In this document: positions 16,531 to 24,290 of the stretch, piece by piece
Layout: every line of letters starts with the position of its first letter
Numbering within the stretch: position 1 is the first letter of the stretch
Assembly: GCA_902778245.1 (NCBI GenBank)
Contig: CACYXH010000020.1
Coordinates: forward strand, 1-40,676
Direction of reading: 5' to 3'
DNA length: 40,676 nt
Origin: an uncultured Lachnospiraceae bacterium
GTDB taxonomy: Bacteria; Bacillota; Clostridia; Lachnospirales; Lachnospiraceae
Made by a program: the position numbers and the translations under genes
Notes under the pieces: model-generated
What the model saw: the letters and a program-made list of their open reading frames with translations, nothing else
Database searches by the model: none
What the model was told of the DNA's origin: nothing

Positions 16531-17037
16531 TTACGGATAAAGGTTTTCACTTTGACCAAGATACATGCGAATGAGATAAATAACTCCATCATCCCCAACT
16601 GTACTCTGATAGTCTACGTTACACCCTGTTCCGCCGTACATCGCTGACCAAGTATTTATCCCGCAGTATCCATCCGGAGTTAGCCCATAATAGGCTTGAG
16701 CCCCTTTTATTGCCGCTTCCGTGTTATCGCCAAACCAGCCGTCCATCCCACCCTGGGGATCATAGCCAGATGCCTTACAGAACGCCTGGCAGAGGCGGAC
16801 GGTTTTTCTTCCATTGGTATATCCCCAACCGACATAGTATGTTGTGGATGTTGGAACAACATAATAGTAAACATGGTTTGTACTATAGCAGGAAATATAG
16901 TCATAGCCCGCAATAGGCACGAGGCCATTAGGCTGAGCAACACCTCCACCCGGAGTTGCTGCGAGCGCAGGTATACTGATTGCTGCTATCATTAGCAGGC
17001 AAAGTGCAAGAGAAACAAGGCGTTTTGTTGTTTTCAT
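16531..17037 (-). CDS. Secreted peptidoglycan-binding-like protein (cassette B)
   Basis: A 168-residue secreted protein. The signal peptide is clear (KRLVSLALCLLMIAAISIPALA). The C-terminal half carries a PG_binding_1-like repeat, GGMDGWFGDNTEAAIKGAQA followed by DGYCGINTWSAMYG, with a Cys pair (GYCG and GTGCNV) possibly bridged. The first half is Tyr-rich (HVYYYVVPTSTTYYVGWGY). The domain corresponds to the cassette A protein at 6684, though sequence identity is low outside the repeat. It is the first gene downstream of the leftward promoter at 17147-17175 and lies 155 bases before the lipoprotein. Likely wall-associated. Confidence 0.75.
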   Translation of the reverse strand: MKTTKRLVSLALCLLMIAAISIPALAATPGGGVAQPNGLVPIAGYDYISCYSTNHVYYYVVPTSTTYYVGWGYTNGRKTVRLCQAFCKASGYDPQGGMDGWFGDNTEAAIKGAQAYYGLTPDGYCGINTWSAMYGGTGCNVDYQSTVGDDGVIYLIRMYLGQSENLYP

Positions 17038-17146
17038 TTTTTCCCCTTTCTTAGCACAGCATGGATTTTTAAGACGTCAAATAAGTGTTCACCCAGCTAA
17101 GTCCACGGGTCTCACATCCTTTCGATAATAGGTGATCTTTATATAA

Positions 17147-17175
17147 AACTTATCATTTTAGTATATATTTGTCAA
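17147..17175 (-). promoter_or_regulatory. Leftward promoter in the cassette B divergent gap
   Basis: On the minus strand TTGACA (17175-17170) and TAAGTT (17152-17147) are separated by 17 bases. The spacer begins with ATATATAC and an AAA block and ends GA before the -10 box, closely like the cassette A promoter at 3971-4000. This supports common control by the two PadR regulators. Confidence 0.6.
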
Positions 17176-17249
17176 CTAATATATTTTTTAAATAGGTATT
17201 GTGTTTATATATATTATTGCTATAATAAATAAAAATAAGGAGCGCTGCT

Positions 17250-17606
17250 ATGGCTAAACTTAATTCATCGGCCAATTACCAGAGAGGCGTTGCAACCTTG
17301 GTAATTCTGGCTTTACTCAATCAACAGGATATGTACGGTTACCAACTTGTACAGGAGGCAGAGCGCCAAAGCGGAGGCGTCCTTATCATGCAAGAGGGCT
17401 CTTTATACCCGGTTCTCTATCGCCTGCTTGACGAAGGATATATTTCTGACCGCAAGGAGTTGGTGGGAAAGCGCATGACGCGCATCTATTATCATCTTGA
17501 ACCAAGCGGGTTAGAGCATCTTCATAATTTGATTGCGGATTATCGAGCTGTAACAGGCGGCGTGCTCCGGGTGATCAGAGAGGGAGGCAACAACGGTGAA
17601 GAATAA
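17250..17606 (+). CDS. PadR-family transcriptional regulator (cassette B)
   Basis: A 118-residue winged-helix regulator. It shows GVATLVILALLNQQDMYGYQLVQEAE, the recognition helix region MQEGSLYPVLYRLLDEGYI, the wing GKRMTRIYYHLEPSG, and a C-terminal helix. It is more canonical than the cassette A copy: the GSLYPVLYRL motif is the family hallmark. ATG is preceded by AAGGAGCGC. Its stop overlaps the GTG of the next gene by 11 bases. It is transcribed divergently from the peptidoglycan-binding and lipoprotein genes and presumably represses or senses for both directions. Confidence 0.88.
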   Translation: MAKLNSSANYQRGVATLVILALLNQQDMYGYQLVQEAERQSGGVLIMQEGSLYPVLYRLLDEGYISDRKELVGKRMTRIYYHLEPSGLEHLHNLIADYRAVTGGVLRVIREGGNNGEE

Positions 17607-18021
17607 AAACGCGCTGCGCTATCGTAGAAAAGTCCTTAGTCTGCTTCCGTGTACAAAGCGTCAGAAGCAAAAAATCATTTCTCAGTTTGACGCCAGCCTG
17701 TCGGACTATATTGAATCGAATCCAGATGTGGATTTCATTGATCTTGAAGATCATTTCGGGTCACCAGAAGCGATAGCGGCTTCCTATGTGGAGAACGCTG
17801 GGACAGCTGATATTTTACAGGCGTTGCGTATACGTAAACGGATCGTTTTGACTGTTTCTCTTGCGTTTGCGGTATTGTTGATTTCCTGGGCAGCAGTCGT
17901 TACCTGGTCAATGGTGAAGTTCAATAATGCCGTCAATGGTTATTCAATCGAATCAACACAAACGCTTCCAGATGATACTGTTATCAATAATGGAGAGGAT
18001 ACGGTGACTTGTCAGAAATGA
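17596..18021 (+). CDS. HAAS/DUF6120-like single-pass membrane protein (cassette B)
   Basis: A 141-residue product starting at GTG 17596 inside the PadR end, preceded by AGGGAGG. Its N-terminal domain contains KRQKQKIISQFDASLSDYI and DLEDHFGSPEAIAASYV, the HAAS-like pattern also seen in the cassette A protein. One membrane helix (IVLTVSLAFAVLLISWAAVV) is followed by an external tail of about 45 residues. The stop overlaps the next ATG (ATGA). The likely role is linking an envelope cue to the PadR partner; this is inference from conserved PadR-HAAS pairing. Confidence 0.72.
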   Translation: MKNKNALRYRRKVLSLLPCTKRQKQKIISQFDASLSDYIESNPDVDFIDLEDHFGSPEAIAASYVENAGTADILQALRIRKRIVLTVSLAFAVLLISWAAVVTWSMVKFNNAVNGYSIESTQTLPDDTVINNGEDTVTCQK

Positions 18022-18506
18022 ATAGAATTCTAGGTTTTTTGCTCGCATTTGTTTTGCTTTTTGCTGTTGTTCCTTCTAACTCCGCTTATGCCGAACGAGA
18101 ATCTGCTCTCATCGAAACCATCTATTATCAAGACGGGAGCTATGCTGTCATTACGTTGACCGAAGAAAGATCAGCGGAAAAAGAAAGCACATTTGCAAGG
18201 GCTTTTTCATACATAAGAAACGGAAGCAAAACCTATACCTACTACAATTCCTCCGGCGTCACAGAATGGAGTGCAACACTAAATGCCTCGTTTACTTATG
18301 ATGGCAGTACGGCAACATGTACCGCAGCAAATTGCCAAGTTACAATCTATAACAACGCTTGGTATGTTGTTTCGAACAGCTCAAGCTATAGCGGCAACAC
18401 CGCGACTGCCAACGTCACTATGGGTTACAGATTGCTCGGCAACACAGTTGGGACGAAGAGCATTACCATTACTCTCTCTTGTGACGCAAATGGGAATTTG
18501 AGCTAA
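18018..18506 (+). CDS. Small secreted DUF6147-like protein (cassette B)
   Basis: A 162-residue secreted protein. The signal peptide (NRILGFLLAFVLLFAVVPSNSAYA) precedes a Thr/Ser/Tyr-rich beta domain with YQDGSYAVITLTEE, YYNSSGVTEWSATL, SFTYDGSTATC and the ending ITITLSCDANGNLS. It parallels the protein encoded at 2638-3120 motif by motif. I choose ATG 18018, which overlaps the upstream stop; TTG 18009 with GGAGAGG upstream is an alternative. It is the last gene of the PadR operon. Function unknown. Confidence 0.75.
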   Translation: MNRILGFLLAFVLLFAVVPSNSAYAERESALIETIYYQDGSYAVITLTEERSAEKESTFARAFSYIRNGSKTYTYYNSSGVTEWSATLNASFTYDGSTATCTAANCQVTIYNNAWYVVSNSSSYSGNTATANVTMGYRLLGNTVGTKSITITLSCDANGNLS

Positions 18507-18629
18507 AATAATCAAAGATACAGTTAGAAAAATGAGTTGTTGCTTTAGGCTTTTCATTAAATCTACTTGAAAAGCCAGTGGCAGGTAATTGCAAAAATCT
18601 TTCTCTTATCCATAACGGCGCACTTCTAT

Positions 18630-18725
18630 ACGGGTCAGCTTCGGCTGGCCCGTTTGTGCGTCCGTTTCCGGCATAAGAGCCGCCTTCGGCGGTTGGCCTC
18701 CGACACGCTCGCCTGCGGGCGAGTG
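18630..18725. repeat. Three consecutive G+C-rich hairpins
   Basis: ACGGGTCAGC-TTCG-GCTGGCCCGT (18630-18653), a CCGCC-TTC-GGCGG hairpin near 18680-18693, and CTCGCC-TGC-GGGCGAG-type symmetry near 18709-18724. They lie in an otherwise A+T-rich gap between cassette B and an IS256 relic. They may be a terminator array or part of a mobile element end; no gene in this stretch is supported. Confidence 0.55.
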
Positions 18726-18864
18726 TGTGGAGCTTGATGAAACGGGTAAGGTACAAAAAGTTGCGCAAATAAGTTGCGCAAAATTGAATAAAGAGAAAGA
18801 CACGGTTTGCAGACTCTGTTAGAATGAAGTCGCGACACACCATTCTGAGAGGGGAAAGCAAACC

Positions 18865-19290
18865 ATGTCCGAGAAGATTTTACAGCTTAATGAGGAAGTA
18901 ATCAAGGGTCAGATCAAAGAAGTGGTCCGCGGTAGCGTAGAAGAAACGCTCAATGAGCTGCTGGAGAAAGAGCAGACCAGCTGCGCTACGAACGCAGCGA
19001 GGCTCGTCAGGGCTACCGCTACGGCCACTACGACAGAAACCTCACAACGACTAGCGGCGATGTTACGCTGCACATGCCGCGGCTCAAGGGCGTGGCTTTT
19101 GAAACCGCGATCATTGAGCGTTACCGCCGCAGGGAAAGCAGCGTGGAAAAAGCTCTTGTTGAGATGTATCTTGCCGGCATATCTGTGCGTCGTGTCGAGG
19201 ATATTACCGAAGCCCTTTGGGGCAGCAAGGTTTCACCGTCCACGATCAGCGAACTCAACAAGAAAGCCTACGTCAACGATAGTGGGATGA
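18865..19290 (+). pseudogene. IS256-family transposase relic with frameshift and large internal deletion
   Basis: The N-terminal 38 codons (MSEKILQLNEEVIKGQIKE...) are typical of IS256/Mutator transposases. After KEQ (about 18976) the homologous sequence moves to another frame (LRYERSEARQGYRYGHYDRN, TLHMPRLKGVAFETAIIERY, SVRRVEDITEALWGSKVSPS). After NKKAYV the catalytic core is absent, and in the third frame the sequence jumps to STIVG plus stop, which resembles the normal C-terminal end (SIAG-like). So about two thirds of the gene, including the DDE region, was deleted precisely enough to keep both ends. The unit resembles a deletion derivative that could only be moved in trans. Confidence 0.75.
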
Positions 19291-19334
19291 TGCTGGCAGC
19301 TTCCACTGCCATTCAAGCATCCTTCCTCCTACTG

Positions 19335-19382
19335 AAAAAGGCCGTTTTCACGATCTATAGATCGTGTGAAAGCGGCCTTTTT
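19335..19382. terminator. Long bidirectional terminator-like hairpin
   Basis: AAAAAGGCCG-TTTTCACGATC pairs imperfectly with GATCGTGTGAAAGCGGCCTTTTT around a short loop; T runs flank both sides. It lies 12 bases before the palindrome at 19394. Its right arm is duplicated at 13385-13403, where the IS3 end replaces the left arm. Confidence 0.7.
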
Positions 19383-19393
19383 GTTGCCCGGAA

Positions 19394-19418
19394 ATATGTC
19401 TCACCGTGAGACAAATAT
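19394..19418. repeat. Dispersed palindrome, copy 6
   Basis: Core TGTCTCACCGTGAGACA (19397-19413) with imperfect A/T arms. It lies between the hairpin at 19335 and the 3' end of the NACHT gene. Confidence 0.85.
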
Positions 19419-19455
19419 CAAAAGAAGGTTATTTTGATATTAACGATAGGACAGA

Positions 19456-22400
19456 TCAATAAAACGTCTCTTCTTCGAGGTAGTCATAATACTCCTCTAA
19501 TATTCTTCTGGGATTCCAGTCGTTACTATCTTCATACTCAGGTAATAAAGATATATAATCACTAAAATGACCATGCTCAAACGAATAATCCTCATTTTCT
19601 TCCTCAACAAGTGTCCATCCAGCTCTATCTGATGCATTGCAAATGATTGACGACAGCGTTTCGGATGTAACCTTAACATTATCAAGTAGCGCCCCCGAAA
19701 AATCAGCATAAGTAAGTGAGGCTCCGCATAGATTTGTTTTTTCCATCGTTACAGAACGAAAAGATGCGTTGTCTGCTTCAGAATCTACTAAATCCGCGCC
19801 CCTAAAGATCGAACCCTCAAATTGTACGCTCATCAATTCTGCATCTCGCAAGTGTGAATTAACAAACCTGCATGCTTTAAAATATGCTTCATTCAAATCG
19901 GCTTCATTCATTCGCGCATTTGTCAAATTCGAACCAGAAAGCTCTGCATTTGAAAGATTTGCCTTTGTTAGATTAGCTCCAGTGAAATTCGTTTTTTTAG
20001 CTATCACATTACTCATCTTAGCCTCGACAAAGCATGCATTTTTGCAGTTTAGTCCTGAAAAGTCAAGATCACTCAAAATAGCTCTTGAAAAATCTGCCTG
20101 TTCAAATAGAGTCTCTTCTATTGACGCCCCCAGGAGTGTTGCGCCTTGAAGATTCGCGCCCGTAAAGTCTGCGAAACTTAGGTCGGCATTATTAAGGTTT
20201 GCTCCTGACAAGTCTGCATTCCTAAAAACTGCATACTGAAATGAGGATTCGCTCAAGTCGGCATCTCTCAAATCGGCATTTGTAAAGTCTGCTTCATCGC
20301 AGTTTGATTCCAACAAGATTGTGCCGGTCAAAACAGCTTCGTTCAATTGAGCTTTACGAAAATCCGCATACTGGAGTTCTGCATTTGCAAAATTTGCTCT
20401 AGTCAAATCTGATTCATAGAATACCGCTTCATGTAAATCTCGCCCAAACAGCCGTATTTGATTTAAGTTCAGGCCATGTAAATCAACGATTTCCTCATAT
20501 GGAATATATAGCAATGTGATTTCCGAAAAAGTATTATCAATTTCAACGGGTACCGACTCTCCAAAAATAATTAGCTGCTCCCTCGTTATCCAAATCAAAT
20601 TATAAAACCTATTTAGCTCTTCCTTGAGTCCCTTCTGTCCTCCCTTTCGCCGTCCGACAGCCAACTCAGATAACCCATATTTTATGAACCCAGCAAAAAA
20701 AGAATGCCACCAGTCTATATCTCCGATAGGAGACCGTTCCAGCATACTTTTCAAATAGCTTTGAATTTCAGGATAAGAGGAAAGATTTTGAAGCCCTAGA
20801 ATGCAGGAAAGATCAACCAATACGACATTTAGCTCCTTTAGCATCTGATAGGGATCAATGTTTGTTTCAAAGGCTTTCAGGAAATCGTCGTATATTGAAA
20901 CAGCGACAAAATACTCATACATCGACCTGTGAGCAAACAACAGTTCGCTTCCGTCGCTTCCTTCGATAAAATACTGACCAACAAGTATCTTTCTGAATTC
21001 GGATTGGTCATCTCCAATAATCTGAGAAACGATAGGTAAATATAGTTCTTTAGCGGCTGTTGCCTCGTTTGGGCAGACATCCCATATTTTTTCGGCAAAC
21101 CTTTTGGAAAACGAATGAATTGCATTTGCTTCGACACTAGTGATAGGGTGTTTTTTATCGTATGCACTCCGATAGTAAATGCTATTGTTCCCGTCAAGAG
21201 TAAAAATCTGAGAATAAATGTTCTCTAGACTACTATTTTTTTCAATCTGAACATCTAGAGCTAATGCAAGATATAAAAACAACGGTATTCCAATTACCTC
21301 ACTGATTGACTCTTCATTTTGAACCAAGTCTAGCCAGTCCTTTATGCGCTCCGTATTATTATCCTTTTGCGATAGATAAGCGACAACGAACTCAGTAATT
21401 TGATCTTCTTGAAGCGGAGAAAGAACGACGTACCTAACTGGTAGACGCTCCGGCTCTTCAACACGATTGGTTCGACAGGTTATAAAGAGAGAAAAACGCA
21501 TTATTTTTTTTGATCTTATCCATTGCTTAAACAGTTCTTCAATTAATTCCTCCTGGTCAAGTCGCATATCGACTTCGTCTAGCCCATCTAAAATCAATAC
21601 AGAATTGCTCAATTCCGTTTTCTCTAGCCCCATGCAATTCAACATCTGTTGCGGCAAATTTTCCGCATTTCCATTCCAATCTATTCCTTCAAAACCAGAA
21701 AACCGAAATACCCTAACTGTTCTATCGCGCTGGATTTGACATTTATTCAGCAAAAATGAAATCAGTGTACTTTTCCCACTTCCTGGATGACCTAGAACAA
21801 GTAGGGCACGATTATTAATACTATTACATAAATCGAGAGTTGACTGTAGTATTTCAAATAGTGGTTCTTCTTCATCCTCGTAATGAGGTAATTGGTAAAC
21901 GCTAGAAAGAGTAATGTCTTTATCCCTATCAAGAAACATAGTATCATTCCATCTTGACTGATACGTTTCAGATAAATCTACAATAGGACGCGAGAGAATG
22001 TGGGGACGTTTTTCTAGCTCAATAATACGCCTATCATGATTAGCTAAACGCTTATCTTGATCAGCAACTTGTTCCGAAAGTAGATTAACTGTACGGCAAT
22101 AGGAAGCGATATAATGCTTCCAAGCCACCTGAAATTCTGGATTCTTTTCCGCATCTCGTTCTAACTCATGAATTACTTTACGAAGAATGCCAGAAAGGTT
22201 ATTTCTGAGAAATGCGTATTCTCTTTCTCCAAAGTAAGTCTTGCGCTTGTCCAAAAAAGCAGCACTTAGTGTTTCCGCTAAGTTATCATCGTACACTTGT
22301 GACAGTGTCTTGATATTATCCAAGCATATACTAACAGTCGCCGTTAGCATTTCAAGTTCATTGTCCGAATAACGCCCAGTGTTTTCTTTAAGTTGGAGTT

Positions 22401-22581
22401 CACACTTCTTTCTAATCTCAGAATCAGATACCGAAATACGAGCATTATCCTTTTCTTGAATAGCGTCAAAAGCCAAATCAGCTATTGGGCCGGCGGCACT
22501 AGCAACAGGGAATACAGTTGAAATTACGCCTAATATGACCTGCGTTGCTGCTTTTATAATTCTATATTCTCGATCTCTCAT
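19456..22581 (-). CDS. NACHT-type STAND NTPase with C-terminal pentapeptide repeats
   Basis: A 1041-residue protein from ATG 22581, chosen because GGAGAG lies just upstream; an ATG 126 bases earlier is possible. Residues 1-240 are helical with a coiled coil (SEQVADQDKRLANHDRRIIELEK). The P-loop GHPGSGKST is at 264-272 and Walker B LILDGLDEVD at 329-338, whose LDGLDE is diagnostic of NACHT modules. A winged-helix and helical part follows. Residues about 695-970 are a long run of A(D/N)LxxA(D/N/F)-type pentapeptide repeats (ADLRDADLSE, ANLTKANLSNAELSGSN), forming a right-handed beta-helix, perhaps the sensor. The C-terminal 60 residues are acidic. Bacterial NACHT proteins act in anti-phage defence; that role is inferred here. 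It stands alone with an A+T-rich sequence, suggesting transfer. Confidence 0.85.
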   Translation of the reverse strand: MRDREYRIIKAATQVILGVISTVFPVASAAGPIADLAFDAIQEKDNARISVSDSEIRKKCELQLKENTGRYSDNELEMLTATVSICLDNIKTLSQVYDDNLAETLSAAFLDKRKTYFGEREYAFLRNNLSGILRKVIHELERDAEKNPEFQVAWKHYIASYCRTVNLLSEQVADQDKRLANHDRRIIELEKRPHILSRPIVDLSETYQSRWNDTMFLDRDKDITLSSVYQLPHYEDEEEPLFEILQSTLDLCNSINNRALLVLGHPGSGKSTLISFLLNKCQIQRDRTVRVFRFSGFEGIDWNGNAENLPQQMLNCMGLEKTELSNSVLILDGLDEVDMRLDQEELIEELFKQWIRSKKIMRFSLFITCRTNRVEEPERLPVRYVVLSPLQEDQITEFVVAYLSQKDNNTERIKDWLDLVQNEESISEVIGIPLFLYLALALDVQIEKNSSLENIYSQIFTLDGNNSIYYRSAYDKKHPITSVEANAIHSFSKRFAEKIWDVCPNEATAAKELYLPIVSQIIGDDQSEFRKILVGQYFIEGSDGSELLFAHRSMYEYFVAVSIYDDFLKAFETNIDPYQMLKELNVVLVDLSCILGLQNLSSYPEIQSYLKSMLERSPIGDIDWWHSFFAGFIKYGLSELAVGRRKGGQKGLKEELNRFYNLIWITREQLIIFGESVPVEIDNTFSEITLLYIPYEEIVDLHGLNLNQIRLFGRDLHEAVFYESDLTRANFANAELQYADFRKAQLNEAVLTGTILLESNCDEADFTNADLRDADLSESSFQYAVFRNADLSGANLNNADLSFADFTGANLQGATLLGASIEETLFEQADFSRAILSDLDFSGLNCKNACFVEAKMSNVIAKKTNFTGANLTKANLSNAELSGSNLTNARMNEADLNEAYFKACRFVNSHLRDAELMSVQFEGSIFRGADLVDSEADNASFRSVTMEKTNLCGASLTYADFSGALLDNVKVTSETLSSIICNASDRAGWTLVEEENEDYSFEHGHFSDYISLLPEYEDSNDWNPRRILEEYYDYLEEETFY

Positions 22582-22892
22582 TTTCTCTCCATAACACATT
22601 TCTAGTGAAAAGCTTTTTCGATGCAAAAGTCGAATTTGGTAAGACGAGATAGTATAAACATTATAAACAGTGTACTGCATTAGTAGTGTTTTGTCAAAGA
22701 AATACAAAAAAATACAATCATTTTTTGATTATTCTACGTAATTATCTTTACTGCTAAATAAAATATAATATTGTATAATTGGCATAAATCTCAAGAGAGA
22801 AAGACGGGGGAGAAATAATGCAGAACAAATATGAGATTTGGCTTTTCCGTCTTACGGTGCCGCAATCGTGTGTTTTCGATACGTCCGGGTGC

Positions 22893-22967
22893 AAACTAAT
22901 TATGGCTTGCAAGAGCGAATGAATGGTATTCAAGAGGTCAGCGGTTCGATCCCACTTTTCTCCACCA
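22893..22967 (+). other. Degenerate tRNA with intact 3' half; possible attachment-site scar
   Basis: Bases 22913-22967 read as a tRNA 3' half: anticodon loop ATGGTAT, stem TCAAG, then GAGGTC, a T arm around TTCGATC, acceptor TTTCTCC, discriminator A and CCA. The T stem has one C/A mismatch. The 5' half has a D-arm-like TAATTATGG...AGAGC but the acceptor does not pair, so it is not a working tRNA. Integrases often recombine in tRNA 3' ends, leaving such hybrids. A terminator follows at once. Confidence 0.5.
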
Positions 22968-22976
22968 AAGCAAGAT

Positions 22977-23018
22977 AATCCGAACCACATCTTCTCAATC
23001 GGAGAGGGGTTCGGATTT
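22977..23018. terminator. Intrinsic terminator after the tRNA remnant
   Basis: AATCCGAACC (22977-22986) pairs with GGTTCGGATT (23008-23017); outer AAGCAA/TTGCTT arms extend the stem past a small bulge. A T run follows on the + strand. Confidence 0.75.
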
Positions 23019-23097
23019 TGCTTTATGATCGATGATTTCCTAACCAACCGAAAACTCTGTAAGCACAAATCAAAATAATGATATGGAGGAAATCATC

Positions 23098-23351
23098 ATG
23101 AAGAAACTGTTATCCTGCGAGTTCAACATGAACACAGCCTGTGTAGAGCTCAAGTATGAGGACGGGACGCTGATCTCAATTGACTGCATCGCTGTCGAGA
23201 ACGAGGTTGCCCGGAACATGTATGAGCAATCAGAGCTGGACTATATGATCTACAATGATCCTATAGGCTATGCTGAACTGTACTGAATCGGGATGTGGAG
23301 GAGTATTTGAGAATGGTTGCAGATTATAGGCCGCTGGACGAAAAAGAATAA
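23098..23351 (+). pseudogene. DUF6061-like small ICE protein, one-base frameshift
   Basis: Starts at ATG 23098 after GGAGG. The product KKLLSCEFNMNTACVELKYE, then DGTLISIDCIAVENEVA and SELDYMIYNDPIGYAEL matches a small protein common in Clostridial plasmids and ICEs (DUF6061). The frame closes at TGA 23284-23286, but the expected C-terminus continues in another frame from 23283 (LNRDVEEYLRMVADYRPLDE) to TAA 23351. One lost or gained base near 23280 therefore truncated it from about 83 to 62 residues. Function unknown in the family. Confidence 0.65.
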
Positions 23352-24290
23352 AAATGAGAATAGGCGCAATGCTCGTAAACACCCAGCATTACGCCTGTAT
23401 TTAATATATCAGCAATTGATTCGTTCTCGTGCACAATTCAGCCTGTTGTTAGACTGCAAACCAGAAACAAACTATGCTCAACCATGCTCTTGCATTTTTA
23501 CTGCTATTCATGGAACACACCAAAGTCTCGAAAAAGCCGGATATACTGTTTTACTCTCTCTTCTGGAGATAGTTCCTGCTGTATCAGAGAAGTCGTTTTG
23601 ATAAAGCTCTGAATCTCAGTATCTTGGAATAGCGCATTTAAGGATTCTGGCGTCAGATAAGCAAGCGAAAATGTGGAGCTATCTGTGATTTGCGCCTCCT
23701 TCAAAGGAACAAAAAACTGGTCAGCTTTTCCACTTTGCAGGGGCAGATGATGAACCGCCTGTAGCACGACGCTAGCTTATCCGGAGATTCTGCTGGGAAC
23801 TGAAAATATATGTGCGCTATAAGCAGACAGCACATCACGTTTACTGACGCCACTCAGGAAGAACGCCTCGTCGATATGTACGTTCCAATCTCGCAGGTTT
23901 TTTACAGCGCGTTCATGAGCTGGGGGGCATTTCAAGAAGTTACTAAAGCCGTCCGGATGGGCGGTGTTCCTCTGTCTCCAAACATGGACTGAATGTGGGC
24001 AATCGTCAACAGAAAAATTGCAAACGGTCCCTTTCGTAAAGGTATATCTGCTTTTTCCTGCTTATGTTCCATAAGCGCCTGCATGCCGCTTTGCTGATAA
24101 ATTCGCTCTGCCCCGGAAGCAAAAAGAACGGCATCATCATCAAAAGCTATACGGATCTGCTCGATTTACGCTTTAGGATTAGTATGCGAAGCACCGGCCA
24201 AAGTCATTCCCGCGCGACATCATTATTAATCGCCTGCTGGACATCTTGTTCGTGTGCGGATAAGAACAGGTCTGTTTTAAGCGCTTTCGG
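23352..24290 (-). other. Decayed coding region, minus strand, origin not recognised
   Basis: No intact gene. Minus-strand frames carry protein-like fragments: 23504-23767 (LTPESLNALFQDTEIQSF, LSPEERVKQYIRLFRDFGVF), about 24000-24130 (MQALMEHKQEKADIPLRKG) and about 24230-24290 (DLFLSAHEQDVQQAINND). They are broken by stops and frame changes, as expected for one or more old pseudogenes. I cannot name the family. Confidence 0.35.

Noticed and set aside
18469-18861. Minus-strand frames in the gap before the IS256 relic
   Set aside because: They are probably spurious, with hairpin-rich sequence giving Arg/Pro-rich text; no start signal.
19769-20149. 126-residue + strand frame opposite the pentapeptide repeats
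   Set aside because: It is the antisense image of a repetitive sequence and has no ribosome site.
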